From the NCBI RefSeq assembly GCF_000745455.1, contig NZ_JQJI01000007.1, positions 48,861-112,860 on the forward strand: a stretch of DNA of 64,000 nucleotides, in the 5' to 3' direction. The position numbers were made by a program, and so were the translations under genes. Below the pieces are notes generated by a model. It was not told the origin of the DNA. It saw only the letters and a program-made list of their open reading frames with translations, and searched no databases. Below, piece after piece: positions 35,879 to 44,442 of the stretch. Every line of letters starts with the position of its first letter. Position 1 is the stretch's first letter. This stretch comes from Mesoaciditoga lauensis cd-1655R = DSM 25116 (GTDB lineage: Bacteria > Thermotogota > Thermotogae > Mesoaciditogales > Mesoaciditogaceae).

Positions 35879-38800
35879 TCACTTTTCACTTGTCAAACTA
35901 ACCACTGGTTGAAGTGTAACAAGGCTCTTTAAAACATTGAATTTAACAACTATTTTTGAAGCCGCTACAGATAAATTCAGTGTGCCATTGTCGTTAGTTC
36001 CATTCGCATACCAATTGCTTCCGTTGAAGCAATATGGATTGTCATTTGTTTGACCTTTGTTGTTCGTTATCTTGTATTCAATCGTCTGTGGTTCAAATCC
36101 AACGGCGCGGGTAAAAGTCGCTTCAAAAATTCCATTTCCAACATAAGTTAATGGTGAAGCATTCCAATCGTTTATAGTTCCAGAAAAGTACCAATTCACC
36201 GATTCTTTCGACGTATCGCCTATGCCAATTGCCTTGCTCCAATCTGTCGCAATTGATTTATCAAAGTAAAAAGTTACCGTTCCTGATTCAACTGGTATAT
36301 TAACCCCGAAAGGCCCTCCATATATCGCATTGTCATAAAAAATTTTGTACGATTGCGGGGTAGTCGCTGAAGGCACATTGATTGTCAAAGAATAAATACC
36401 GGTATTTGGATCGTATTTGAATTTATATTTTTCCCAATTATAGTACCAACTTGAAAAGCTACTTCGCAGATAGGCGTTATCGTAAATGTTTGTGGCTTCA
36501 AAATCAATTTGTGAATTTAAAACGTTGAATTTCACCACGATGGCGTTACACGGCGTTGAAAGTTGAAAATTAGCATTTGGCAAGTAATAAGCCCCATAAG
36601 CACCGTTGAAATAGTAAGGCATCAAAGTTGCTGGAGTCGTTGAAAAAGTAGATTGAGGAGTTATTTTAAATTCATACGTTCCTGGATTAAAAACTCCCGT
36701 AGTTGCCACCGTTGCCACAAATGTCGTGCCAGATGCCTCCAACTGCGAAAATCCCCAGTTGTTTATATCGCCGGTAAAATACCACTCCATAGATTCTTTA
36801 GATGTATCTCCGATACCCAGTGAAGTGAGAGGTTCTTCCATGGATTGGTTGAAGTAGAAAGTAACACTCCCACTTGATACTGGAATAGATTGATAGCCGT
36901 ATTTTATAGTTCTCCCATCGTACACTTGCTCTATCATGTACTCGTTGATATCAGAAGATGAGTTTGAAGAAGGAACACTTACACTAAGTGAGTAGATCTG
37001 TGTGGTTGGATCGTACTCCATAAGATAGTTCGAAGTAGTCGCCCAATTCGTGAAATTTCCTACAACATAAGTTGGTGTTGCTATCCAATTGGCTTGAACG
37101 GTGAAGTTTCTAGTTTTGCTTAAAGTCTCAAACCCATAAGAGTTTCTAGCTTTAACCACTAAAGTGTGTTTTCCATCGCTTAGAGAGCCTATGTTCGCAG
37201 TTGTTGAAGAGGTCGAAAGAAACATTTGCGAATCCAAATAAACGATGTAATCGCTCGCATTGCCAGAAATTTCAAGATCGAACGTTGAAGGGACAGTTGA
37301 ATTTTCACCCGGACTAACTACAATAGGGGGTTGGGGATAAATGGGAGATATAGTTGCATCTGGGGACGTTACTATGTAAGAAAATGTGTTCAAATCGTTC
37401 AAAAGCACTTCAAATCTCATCAGGCCTTCATTTGGCGCAAAGTACAAAATAAGCGTTATATTTGAATTAGTTAAAGTAACTTTGAGAACATTTTGATAAA
37501 CGTGATTTCCAAAAGTCATTTGGGATATGTAATTCATCGTCCTTGAGTAAGATTCATATGAAGAAAGAACGCTCGGCTTTAGAAATAATCCTCCTATTTT
37601 GACAGATGGTTTACTTCCATAAACGCTGTCAAGCACAGGAATTGGATAAGTGGCAGGGCCTTTAAGATAAATTCTTCCACTTTCATAAATAAAATCGAGA
37701 TCTAAGTCTACATTCGGTTCTCCGAAAAAAGCACAAGGAACGTTCACCGTGTAAGTTGTGGTCCCGCCTGATGAGATTTTTTGATAACTTACCATCTCAT
37801 CAACGGGAATCAACATATCATCCAATTTTTCTGAATCAATGCCTTGGATAAAGTTTAAGAGTGAAAGCGAGTTATCAGTCGAATTAACAGACTGTGATAA
37901 AACGGAAGATTGCACGTTTACAGTAACAAGTGAATTTGAAGTTTTCATAGGGAAATAATTTTGTCCCACGAAAACGGATCTTGATTTTGAAAAAGATTGA
38001 CCTGCGCTGTTGTACGCACTTATCATATAAGAGTACGTATTACCTGGATTCACGATATCCGTATACGTTTTTACATTTTTACTCACCGTTTTGATAAGTA
38101 TGAAAGCTTCATTTGAACGCTCTCTTCTCCATATATGAAAACCCGACACCTTTGTGGAAGATTCTGTCCACGTTAAAACGGCTGAGTAAGTGTTGGGAGA
38201 ATTTACAGAAAGTTCTGGTGCTGATGGCTTTACAATGATTTTCATCGTTGTAGCAACAACGGTGTTAGATGTTGCGCGTGCATTTGGGTTAGACGCAACT
38301 ATAAAAAAGCTGTAAACCGTATCTGGCGCTAAGTTTCTTGCAGTATAAGAAGTTGCGACACCTGTTAAGGTTGATGATGGTGAGAACGTTTCATTTTTAG
38401 CTTGATAAAGCGTTATGAATGACGCATTGTTGGATTTCGTCCATTGAAGCGCTATTGTATCAGTGGATATATTTGCCACACTTAAAATAGGGGTAGATGG
38501 AATGATGATAGGCAAAGCCCTCGTTGTGGCGGTTGCCACATTGGAAGTAGCTCTACCAGCTGGATTAACCCCAACAACCTGGAACTTGTACATCGTTGAT
38601 GGCTTTAAACCCTTCGCCGTGTATGTTGTGGCATCCGGTGAAAGCGTTACTATTTTGCTGAATTGCGTTGAAGTAGCTGAATAAACTTCTACCTTTGACG
38701 CGTTTTCGGATTTTGTCCATTCCAACAAAGCCGTATCTGTTGAAGTGGATGTGACTTTTAAAACAGGCGTGGATGGCAATACAGGACTCGGTGGTACTGG

Positions 38801-39442
38801 AAGTGATTGTGTCGTCGCAACCACAGTGTAAGAAGTTGCGCTTCCGGATGTGTTCCAGGCGACGGCAAAGAATTTGTAAACAGTTGCTGGTTCAAGACCA
38901 GTCACCGTGTAAGCAGTTGCCTCTCCAGAAAGTACTGCTATTTTGCTAAACTGAGTGGATGTTGAAGAGTAAAGAAGTATGGACGCTGCGTTTGTGGATT
39001 TTGTCCATTCCAACGAAACGGTATCCGTTGAAACGGATGTAACACTCAAAACAGGTGTGGATGGCATAGGTAAAGCCATCGTTTTGAAATGCCATACTTC
39101 ACTCTTGGCCACATTTCCTGATTTGTCTGTTACCGCTACTTGCCAATAGTATGTAGTTGAGTAGATTAGATTCTTCTTCGTTAAATATGTGGATAAAGTT
39201 GTTATCTCCGTGGGAAAATTAGTCGACGTTCCAAAAGAAAAGCGATAAGTTAAACTTGAAAGATTACCTTTTATATTCCATGAAAAAGTGATATTCGTTG
39301 AAACCCCAGTGGAACCGTTTGAAGGGGAAATTAAAATGGGTTTTTCCAGATGAGTTCGATGAAATAAAAAACATCCTGATAACGTTAAAACTAGCAAAGC
39401 CGTTATCAGGAAAATAAGAAATAGTGGTGCTTCTTTTTTCAC
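35879..39442 (-). CDS. Very large exported lipoprotein with FN3 repeats and two tandem W-rich beta modules
   Basis: 1187 residues, GTG start after AAAAGGAGGG. Lipoprotein signal with lipobox LSGC (C24). Five fibronectin-III-like modules cover about 35-490, with near-identical phrases such as KVTSTSTDTALLEWTKS and TATTRALP. A beta region of unknown type (about 500-700) is followed by an Ig-like stretch near 745. Two copies of a roughly 200-residue module then occupy about 790-1180, each with GIGDTSKES, W-Y-F-[ST]-G, I-N-[ND]-W and a C-terminal KIVVKFNVL-like strand; these resemble carbohydrate-binding E-set domains. No catalytic domain is recognised. Probably a surface glycan-binding or adhesive protein. 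Confidence 0.85.
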   Translation of the reverse strand: MKKEAPLFLIFLITALLVLTLSGCFLFHRTHLEKPILISPSNGSTGVSTNITFSWNIKGNLSSLTYRFSFGTSTNFPTEITTLSTYLTKKNLIYSTTYYWQVAVTDKSGNVAKSEVWHFKTMALPMPSTPVLSVTSVSTDTVSLEWTKSTNAASILLYSSTSTQFSKIAVLSGEATAYTVTGLEPATVYKFFAVAWNTSGSATSYTVVATTQSLPVPPSPVLPSTPVLKVTSTSTDTALLEWTKSENASKVEVYSATSTQFSKIVTLSPDATTYTAKGLKPSTMYKFQVVGVNPAGRATSNVATATTRALPIIIPSTPILSVANISTDTIALQWTKSNNASFITLYQAKNETFSPSSTLTGVATSYTARNLAPDTVYSFFIVASNPNARATSNTVVATTMKIIVKPSAPELSVNSPNTYSAVLTWTESSTKVSGFHIWRRERSNEAFILIKTVSKNVKTYTDIVNPGNTYSYMISAYNSAGQSFSKSRSVFVGQNYFPMKTSNSLVTVNVQSSVLSQSVNSTDNSLSLLNFIQGIDSEKLDDMLIPVDEMVSYQKISSGGTTTYTVNVPCAFFGEPNVDLDLDFIYESGRIYLKGPATYPIPVLDSVYGSKPSVKIGGLFLKPSVLSSYESYSRTMNYISQMTFGNHVYQNVLKVTLTNSNITLILYFAPNEGLMRFEVLLNDLNTFSYIVTSPDATISPIYPQPPIVVSPGENSTVPSTFDLEISGNASDYIVYLDSQMFLSTSSTTANIGSLSDGKHTLVVKARNSYGFETLSKTRNFTVQANWIATPTYVVGNFTNWATTSNYLMEYDPTTQIYSLSVSVPSSNSSSDINEYMIEQVYDGRTIKYGYQSIPVSSGSVTFYFNQSMEEPLTSLGIGDTSKESMEWYFTGDINNWGFSQLEASGTTFVATVATTGVFNPGTYEFKITPQSTFSTTPATLMPYYFNGAYGAYYLPNANFQLSTPCNAIVVKFNVLNSQIDFEATNIYDNAYLRSSFSSWYYNWEKYKFKYDPNTGIYSLTINVPSATTPQSYKIFYDNAIYGGPFGVNIPVESGTVTFYFDKSIATDWSKAIGIGDTSKESVNWYFSGTINDWNASPLTYVGNGIFEATFTRAVGFEPQTIEYKITNNKGQTNDNPYCFNGSNWYANGTNDNGTLNLSVAASKIVVKFNVLKSLVTLQPVVSLTSEK

Positions 39443-39488
39443 AAATGAACCCTCCTTTTACGTGTATAATGTATGGATGAGTTAAATT

Positions 39489-39871
39489 GGTTCTCATCAG
39501 TTTAATGTGGATAAAACATGGCAATTCTCTATTTTGTCTGTTGTTGGGATTCTGAACAAAATCATCCCAAAATATCTTGTTATCAAGTAAAAGGACAAGC
39601 ACCCTCGAAGTACTTGTCAGAACATATGAGCTCCCCATCTGGAAATTCATAAATATGAGGTTGAGAGGCACAGGACGTGCCGAAAAGCGCAGCACTCACG
39701 GACGAGTGTCTGAGCGTGCCTCATATTTTGAATTGAAGGATGGAAAAAAGGAGCGAATCCGTTCTGACAAGACTTCGAAAAAATCACCTTAGCCGCTTGG
39801 AAAGCGGTAGTAAAATGTCAAAGGATGCTATTATTTGAAATATGTTATTCACACAAATTCGGAGAGAACTG
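39489..39871 (+). repeat. Dispersed palindromic repeat, family A, full-length copy
   Basis: Same limits as the copy at 10769: from GGTTCTCATCAGTTTA to CACAAATTCGGAGAGAACTG. The rest of the gap (39872-39982) carries the Crp/Fnr promoter. Confidence 0.9.
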
Positions 39872-39936
39872 TTAAATTATATCAAAAATGCACTTTTCTC
39901 CTCAATGTGGTGTGTATATACGCACTTTACAAAGTA

Positions 39937-39945
39937 TGATATAAT
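39937..39945 (+). promoter_or_regulatory. Extended -10 promoter of the leader-ORF/Crp-Fnr unit
   Basis: TGATATAAT (39937-39945), with no convincing -35. It is 37 bases before the leader start codon. Confidence 0.55.
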
Positions 39946-39982
39946 TCGCTTCGAATGCTTTGAAAAGAACAAAAGGAGTCAG

Positions 39983-40045
39983 ATGATTTTGATGTTTCTT
40001 GATGTGAAATTTGTAAAATTCATTTTCTTACCTACAAAAAAGTAA
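39983..40045 (+). CDS. 20-codon leader ORF upstream of the Crp/Fnr gene
   Basis: ATG at 39983, four bases after AAAGGAG, encodes a 20-residue hydrophobic peptide (begins MILMFLDVKF, ends FLPTKK) and stops at 40045, three bases before the regulator start. The regulator itself has no Shine-Dalgarno of its own in the sequence ACAAAAAAGTAAAAA. The arrangement suggests translational coupling, or a short membrane peptide. It could also be an accidental ORF; the strong ribosome site is the main support. Confidence 0.5.
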   Translation: MILMFLDVKFVKFIFLPTKK

Positions 40046-40048
40046 AAA

Positions 40049-40693
40049 ATGCCGTCAAAGATTACGAATGTTAGAATTTTTAAAAAGTTAAACAAACTTG
40101 AGGAGAAAAAATTAAAAGAGAAAAGTGTGCTGCTATATGTCAAAAAAGGTGATGTTCTCCATTCTCCTAGAGAAAAAATAAAACACGTAAGCGTGGTTCT
40201 GAACGGTTCTCTTAAAGTTTTAAAGTATTTCACAAATGGCAATGAGCAGATTTTAAGATATGTAAGAAAAAGTGAGACTTTTGGAGAAAGTCTTATATTT
40301 GCGTTCAAAAATTATCCAGCTTATATAATAGCCATGGAAAGTTCGGAGATTTTAGAAGTCCCTTATGAAATTATCTTGGATCTTTTCGAAAACAAAGAAT
40401 TCATGAAATCTTATTTGAAGGAAATCGGAAATAAAGTATTTAATCTTTCAAACGTGATAGAATTGCTGCTTATAAAATCCGTTGAGGAAAAATTAATGAG
40501 GTACCTTTGTTTTCTTTGTCGTAAACAGAAATCGTCAACGGTGTACTTCGAATCCAAACAAAAGATAGCAAGTGATATTGGTAGCGCAAGGGAAGTAGTA
40601 TCAAGAAAGTTCAAGATTCTCGAAGAGAAGAAAATGATAAAGATCATTGATCGTCATCACGTAAAAGTGCTTATTAACTTTTTGCTTTGTTAG
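40049..40693 (+). CDS. Crp/Fnr family transcription regulator
   Basis: 214 residues. N-terminal cyclic-nucleotide-binding-like jelly roll (about 20-120: VSVVLNGSLKVLKYF, YVRKSETFGESLIF) and a C-terminal winged helix (about 150-214) with SKQKIASDIGSAREVVSRKFKILEEKK. No N-terminal Fe-S cysteine cluster of the FNR type is seen; cysteines 172 and 175 or nearby (LCFLCRK) lie between the domains. It converges with the permease/Fe-S operon, whose promoter contains a GTGA-N6-TCAC palindrome, the half-site form of this family. Confidence 0.9.
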   Translation: MPSKITNVRIFKKLNKLEEKKLKEKSVLLYVKKGDVLHSPREKIKHVSVVLNGSLKVLKYFTNGNEQILRYVRKSETFGESLIFAFKNYPAYIIAMESSEILEVPYEIILDLFENKEFMKSYLKEIGNKVFNLSNVIELLLIKSVEEKLMRYLCFLCRKQKSSTVYFESKQKIASDIGSAREVVSRKFKILEEKKMIKIIDRHHVKVLINFLLC

Positions 40694-40701
40694 TTTGTTA
40701 T

Positions 40702-40732
40702 AAAAAGGCGAGTATTACCTACCCGCCTTTTT
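40702..40732. terminator. Bidirectional intrinsic terminator between the regulator and permease genes
   Basis: AAAAAGGCG and CGCCTTTTT flank a 13-base loop that itself can pair partly; A and T runs occur on both sides, so it suits both convergent genes. Confidence 0.75.
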
Positions 40733-40744
40733 GAATGATATTTA

Positions 40745-41470
40745 CTATTCCTCTTGATGGCTTTCTCTAAGAACAGGAGAAGGATTTTTTGCTCGCTTCC
40801 TGATAGCACAATCATCTATTACAACTTCTCCTCTCATAACACCTTCTGCGAAATCTTGACACGATTTATATCCACAAGCGCCGCAGTTCATATTTGGCAG
40901 CTCTCTCAAAACATCTTTTACAGATTTATATTCAACTTTCTTGTTACTTAGCTCTTTTAAGATTTCTTCTCTACTTACCAGCTTTTCCATGATATATCCC
41001 ATGATTATTATGATTGGTATAGTCAAGGCATATCGTGTGGATGCAAAGGTCATGCCCAAAAAATTAGATTCAACCATGAACATGACAATTTTTATAACTG
41101 CCCAAGAGCTTATTATAATGACCGTATTCGCCACGCTAGCACCTTTGTAGAAAAGTGCTTGAGCGACTGGAAAAGCTGCGTAGATAGGACCCGCTGAAAA
41201 TCCTCCGATAAGCACAGATAAGAGTTTTCCTTTGAGCCCTGATTCCCTTCCGAAGGATTTAGTTATAACTTCTGTCGGAACCCAGACCATTATTAGCGAG
41301 GAAATAATGAATATAGGTGGCATAACTTCAACCATTTGGATGAGAAATCCTTTGGTCATTTCCACGCCTTTAAAGAATACTTGAGGAGATACGAAAAAAG
41401 TTATTCCGTAAAGTAAAATACTCAAGAATATGAGTTTATTATTCTTGATAATCGTCTTGAGTTTTTTCAT
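40745..41470 (-). CDS. Permease (UPF0718/DUF318-like) with fused C-terminal RnfB-type [4Fe-4S] domain
   Basis: 241 residues from the ATG at 41470, which forms an ATGA overlap with the upstream gene and follows GGGGGTGAT. Residues 1-165 hold four to five membrane helices with the permease motif GGFSAGPIYAAFPVAQALFY. Residues 185-225 are an Fe-S domain: LPNMNCGACGYKSCQDFA and a further Cys in VIDDC, the C-x2-C-x4-C-x(16-18)-C pattern of RnfB-type clusters. The permease part corresponds to one half of YraQ/ArsP-type permeases, the other half being the next gene. Fusion of permease and Fe-S cluster suggests redox-sensitive or redox-coupled transport. Confidence 0.85.
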   Translation of the reverse strand: MKKLKTIIKNNKLIFLSILLYGITFFVSPQVFFKGVEMTKGFLIQMVEVMPPIFIISSLIMVWVPTEVITKSFGRESGLKGKLLSVLIGGFSAGPIYAAFPVAQALFYKGASVANTVIIISSWAVIKIVMFMVESNFLGMTFASTRYALTIPIIIIMGYIMEKLVSREEILKELSNKKVEYKSVKDVLRELPNMNCGACGYKSCQDFAEGVMRGEVVIDDCAIRKRAKNPSPVLRESHQEE

Positions 41471-41946
41471 CCTAATATCACCCCCATCAAAAGTGCAATG
41501 AGAATTGCTGCCGAGAAACTTACCCATAATCTATGCAGAGTAAATTTCTTTCCAAAGAATTTAAATTCTATTGGCATAGTTGCAAATCCTACCATTGTTA
41601 ATGTTGTTATGAAAGCAGCTATCGCCGCTATAGATGCTCCACTTCTAAGCAATGTTTGAGAAAGTGGAAAAGCGATAAAGGCGGGAATAATTGTAACCGT
41701 TCCAATAGTAGCCGAAAGTAAAATGCTAATAAACTGATTGGAATTACCCAACCATTGTTTAATAAGAGATGGAGGAATTATAGCCAAAACCCATCCCACT
41801 AAAGCCATTACCCCTATTATCTCAACAAAGGTTGTTGCTAATAGGTGTTTCGAGATTTTCAAACTTTCTTTAGTCTTTTCTTTACTTTTGAAAACAGAAA
41901 ATCCAAAGAATCCAGTGGCTATGATCACTAAAATCAGTGTACTCAA
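41467..41946 (-). CDS. Permease half (UPF0718/DUF318-like), partner of the Fe-S permease
   Basis: 159 residues from a TTG at 41946, seven bases after AGGAGGT; the longer frame to 42093 is poorly supported. Four to five membrane helices with IGTVTIIPAFIAFPLSQTLLRSGAS, the counterpart of the GGFSAGPIYAAFPVAQALF motif in the next gene. YraQ-type permeases usually hold both repeats in one chain; here they are split. The substrate is unknown (the family includes metalloid and organoarsenical exporters). Confidence 0.82.
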   Translation of the reverse strand: MSTLILVIIATGFFGFSVFKSKEKTKESLKISKHLLATTFVEIIGVMALVGWVLAIIPPSLIKQWLGNSNQFISILLSATIGTVTIIPAFIAFPLSQTLLRSGASIAAIAAFITTLTMVGFATMPIEFKFFGKKFTLHRLWVSFSAAILIALLMGVILG

Positions 41947-42007
41947 TTTTTCTACCTCCTTTTCCAATTGTTTTTGCCATTTTAGCAAAAAAAGGAAGTG
42001 ACCAATA

Positions 42008-42021
42008 GTGATTATAGTCAC
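42008..42021. promoter_or_regulatory. CRP-like palindrome over the -10 of the permease operon
   Basis: GTGATTATAGTCAC, that is GTGA-N6-TCAC, the Crp/Fnr half-site arrangement. On the minus strand it contains TATAAT (42011-42016), about 65 bases before the TTG start. Extra half-sites GTGAC (41998-42002) and GTCAC (42029-42033) flank it. The likely ligand is the Crp/Fnr protein at 40049, acting as repressor by position. Confidence 0.5.
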
Positions 42022-42240
42022 GCTAATTGTCACGAAGCATGTGCATGCAAAAAGTTTGTGTAAAGTTGACTCTGAAATAAAATAGAAAAACAAAGCAAAG
42101 GAAGACCAATGAAATGAGAAGAAAATGGACTATGAGGTAAAAAAATTGGGCTTCTATTCTAGCCCAATTAGCGGTATTTCAAAGAAAGGATTGAATCTTA
42201 TTTATGAATTCTTTATATCAGATCAACGGATACATAAAAT

Positions 42241-42416
42241 CTCAAATTATGCAAGTCGAGTCTGACCATATAAGGATCATTCTGATTAACAATCATCTCG
42301 AACCAGCCATAGGCTGTCCTGAGCTTGACTCAGGATCTCTTAAAGAGATTCCGGCTCGGTGGCCGGAATGACGTTAGCAGAAACTTCGTGCATTTTCTAG
42401 ACCTACATAATTTGAG
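42241..42416. repeat. Element of 176 bp bounded by 11-bp perfect inverted repeats
   Basis: CTCAAATTATG (42241-42251) and CATAATTTGAG (42406-42416) are perfect inverted termini. Inside are CCTGAGCTTGACTCAGG and ATTCCGGCTCGGTGGCCGGAAT hairpins. The right end covers the last codons of the GH130 gene that ends at 42374. The terminus motif recurs singly near 8608, 33764 and 61768. It codes for nothing itself and looks like a small non-autonomous element. Confidence 0.65.
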
Positions 42417-43471
42417 AAAATTTGGTAAAAACCCATTCGATGCACATCAGTAGATAGATATTTCAGTTCCCTCATGGCATCCTCAACCTTAGCGACAAAT
42501 ATCCCTATTGCGTAATCACTTATTCCTCCTATCCAAATGAGAAAATTCTTATAAAGCAAAAGGCCATCTCCAAAAATCACTTTTGCTCTATCTCCATACT
42601 CTTCGTCTATCCCATTAGGTGCTAATAAGTAATCACTTATGGCTATAAGATTTCCTTCGTCATTAACTAAAGCCAATCCATTTCTATAGGAAAGATCTTC
42701 CTTGACTATCGCATGCCATCCTACTAGATATCTGTTTTCTGAAATCTTTACAGTATTCGTCGACCATCCAACTCTTTCTTCCCATTCTTCTGGGGCCATT
42801 ATCACTTTCAGACTTTCAAAAGAGAAGATCATTTTCTGAAGGTTTGCTTTTGCTTTCCAACATGCTTTTAGCCCATTGATCTCAGGCCTTATAAGCATTG
42901 TGAATTCTTCATCTTTTCTTGAAATAAATGCGCTGTCTTTCATGAATTCGGGTATAAAATACCCATCTTTTGATTTTATTCTGAAAAATCCTTTTTTGGT
43001 AACATTTCCAAACGATGAATCCACTTGAGCAAGTGCAAGAACATCTCTTCTTTTTCCGTTTTCTTGATATCCCTTTCCCGTGTAAAGAATATAGAACTCA
43101 TCATTATATTGGTATATTCTCGGATCTTCGCATCCAAGAAATTCCCATGAAAACTGGGGCCACAATATTATTTTCGTTTCTAACGGAGGCTTCCATCTCT
43201 TATCAATTAGTTCTTCAACATTCATTGAAAACACGCCTACACTCGAAGTGTAGTTATAATAGTCAAATACAAGCCTTGGAAAAATGTACACCTTCCCATT
43301 TTTCTCGGCTACGCCGGCATTGAATGCTGTCAACGGCTTTTTTCGCAGATAGTTATTTACCATTAAATCGGATGGACCGATATAATTTCTTATTTCAAAG
43401 ATATCATGAGTTTTATTTTCCCTTAGTCTGCGAGGAAAATCGTTAATCTTATCATATAACGTTCTCTCCAT
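42374..43471 (-). CDS. GH130-family glycoside phosphorylase/hydrolase, intracellular
   Basis: 365 residues, ATG after AAAGGAG. Five-bladed propeller features of GH130: FNAGVAEKNGKVYIFPRL near residue 49, the FLGCEDPRIYQYNDEFYILYTG block near 112, and KVIFGDGLLLYKNFLIWIGG near the end. No signal peptide. GH130 enzymes act on beta-mannosides, usually by phosphorolysis to mannose-1-phosphate. It is the most diverged of the three GH130 proteins here. The last 14 or so codons lie inside a repeat element, so the native C terminus may have been replaced. Confidence 0.85.
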   Translation of the reverse strand: MERTLYDKINDFPRRLRENKTHDIFEIRNYIGPSDLMVNNYLRKKPLTAFNAGVAEKNGKVYIFPRLVFDYYNYTSSVGVFSMNVEELIDKRWKPPLETKIILWPQFSWEFLGCEDPRIYQYNDEFYILYTGKGYQENGKRRDVLALAQVDSSFGNVTKKGFFRIKSKDGYFIPEFMKDSAFISRKDEEFTMLIRPEINGLKACWKAKANLQKMIFSFESLKVIMAPEEWEERVGWSTNTVKISENRYLVGWHAIVKEDLSYRNGLALVNDEGNLIAISDYLLAPNGIDEEYGDRAKVIFGDGLLLYKNFLIWIGGISDYAIGIFVAKVEDAMRELKYLSTDVHRMGFYQIFSNYVGLENARSFC

Positions 43472-43482
43472 TTATTCTCCTT

Positions 43483-44442
43483 TTACTTTGATTTTAGATT
43501 CATAATGGCAGCGCATACATAAGTATCGGCTGCTCCGTAGTACAAAATCCATCTGTCTTTTAAAATAGCAAGGCCTTCTGAAAAAACTACATTTGGAACC
43601 TGACCATATTTTTCCCAACTTTTCGTTGGCGTAAGAAATGGTTTGTCTAATCTTTGGACTACTTGAGTTGGATCATCTTTGGAAAAGATAACGGCCCCCG
43701 TAGAATACTTATGAGAATAATCGGCGCCGTTGTATATCAAAAGTATACCTTTACCGGTCATAATTGGTGCGGGTCCTGGTTCGACAAGAACCGAATCAAA
43801 CATTCCGGGGCGCGGTGTTAAAACGGGATATGGTGAAGCCTTCCAATGAATTAAATCCGTTGAATAGGCTATATAAATACTTGAATCTCCAAAGTACATC
43901 ACGTACTTTCCGTTGATCTTTTGGTTGAGAATTGCCCCAGACTTCGACCATTTGATGTCTGGAAGTATTGGACCAACTTTTTTCCAATGAATCAGATCTG
44001 TTGAAATAGCTTCGCAAAGGCGCGCCGTCGAACCGTTATAGGCGGTATATGTTAGATAGTAAGTGCCTTTTACTTCTGCTATTCTTGGATCCTCGCATCC
44101 TCCTGGCTTTTCATATGAAAGCGTTGGGATGATAACCGGCGTTGAACTAAGACGAAAATGAACCCCATCTTCACTTTCTCCAAGCCCTATTCGTGAAGTC
44201 CCGTTCCAACGTCTTAATCCCGTCCAGTCTTCTTCACGATAAAGTAAATAGACCTTTCCATTTTTTACGACTGCCGCCGGATTAAAAACGGCTTTTGCCA
44301 TTGGCCCTGTGCCGTAAGGGAGGATGATAGGATTTCCAGAGTACTTTTTAAAGTTATATAATTGCGTTAAATCGAATCCAAAAACGTTCACAAATTCCAA
44401 CAAAATTACCACGGATATAACAAACAAAACTGCTTTTTTCAC
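43483..44442 (-). CDS. GH130-family enzyme with signal peptide (exported)
   Basis: 319 residues from the GTG at 44442 after GAGGTGGG; a GTG three codons earlier lies inside that site. Signal peptide (KKAVLFVISVVILLEFVNVFG). Propeller motifs: FNPAAVVKNGKVYLLYREED, GGCEDPRIAEVKGTYYLTYT and GQVPNVVFSEGLAI with YYGAADT near the C terminus. An exported GH130 protein is unusual for a phosphorylase and suggests mannoside hydrolysis outside the cytoplasm. It is followed after 11 bases by the intracellular GH130 gene. Confidence 0.88.
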   Translation of the reverse strand: MKKAVLFVISVVILLEFVNVFGFDLTQLYNFKKYSGNPIILPYGTGPMAKAVFNPAAVVKNGKVYLLYREEDWTGLRRWNGTSRIGLGESEDGVHFRLSSTPVIIPTLSYEKPGGCEDPRIAEVKGTYYLTYTAYNGSTARLCEAISTDLIHWKKVGPILPDIKWSKSGAILNQKINGKYVMYFGDSSIYIAYSTDLIHWKASPYPVLTPRPGMFDSVLVEPGPAPIMTGKGILLIYNGADYSHKYSTGAVIFSKDDPTQVVQRLDKPFLTPTKSWEKYGQVPNVVFSEGLAILKDRWILYYGAADTYVCAAIMNLKSK

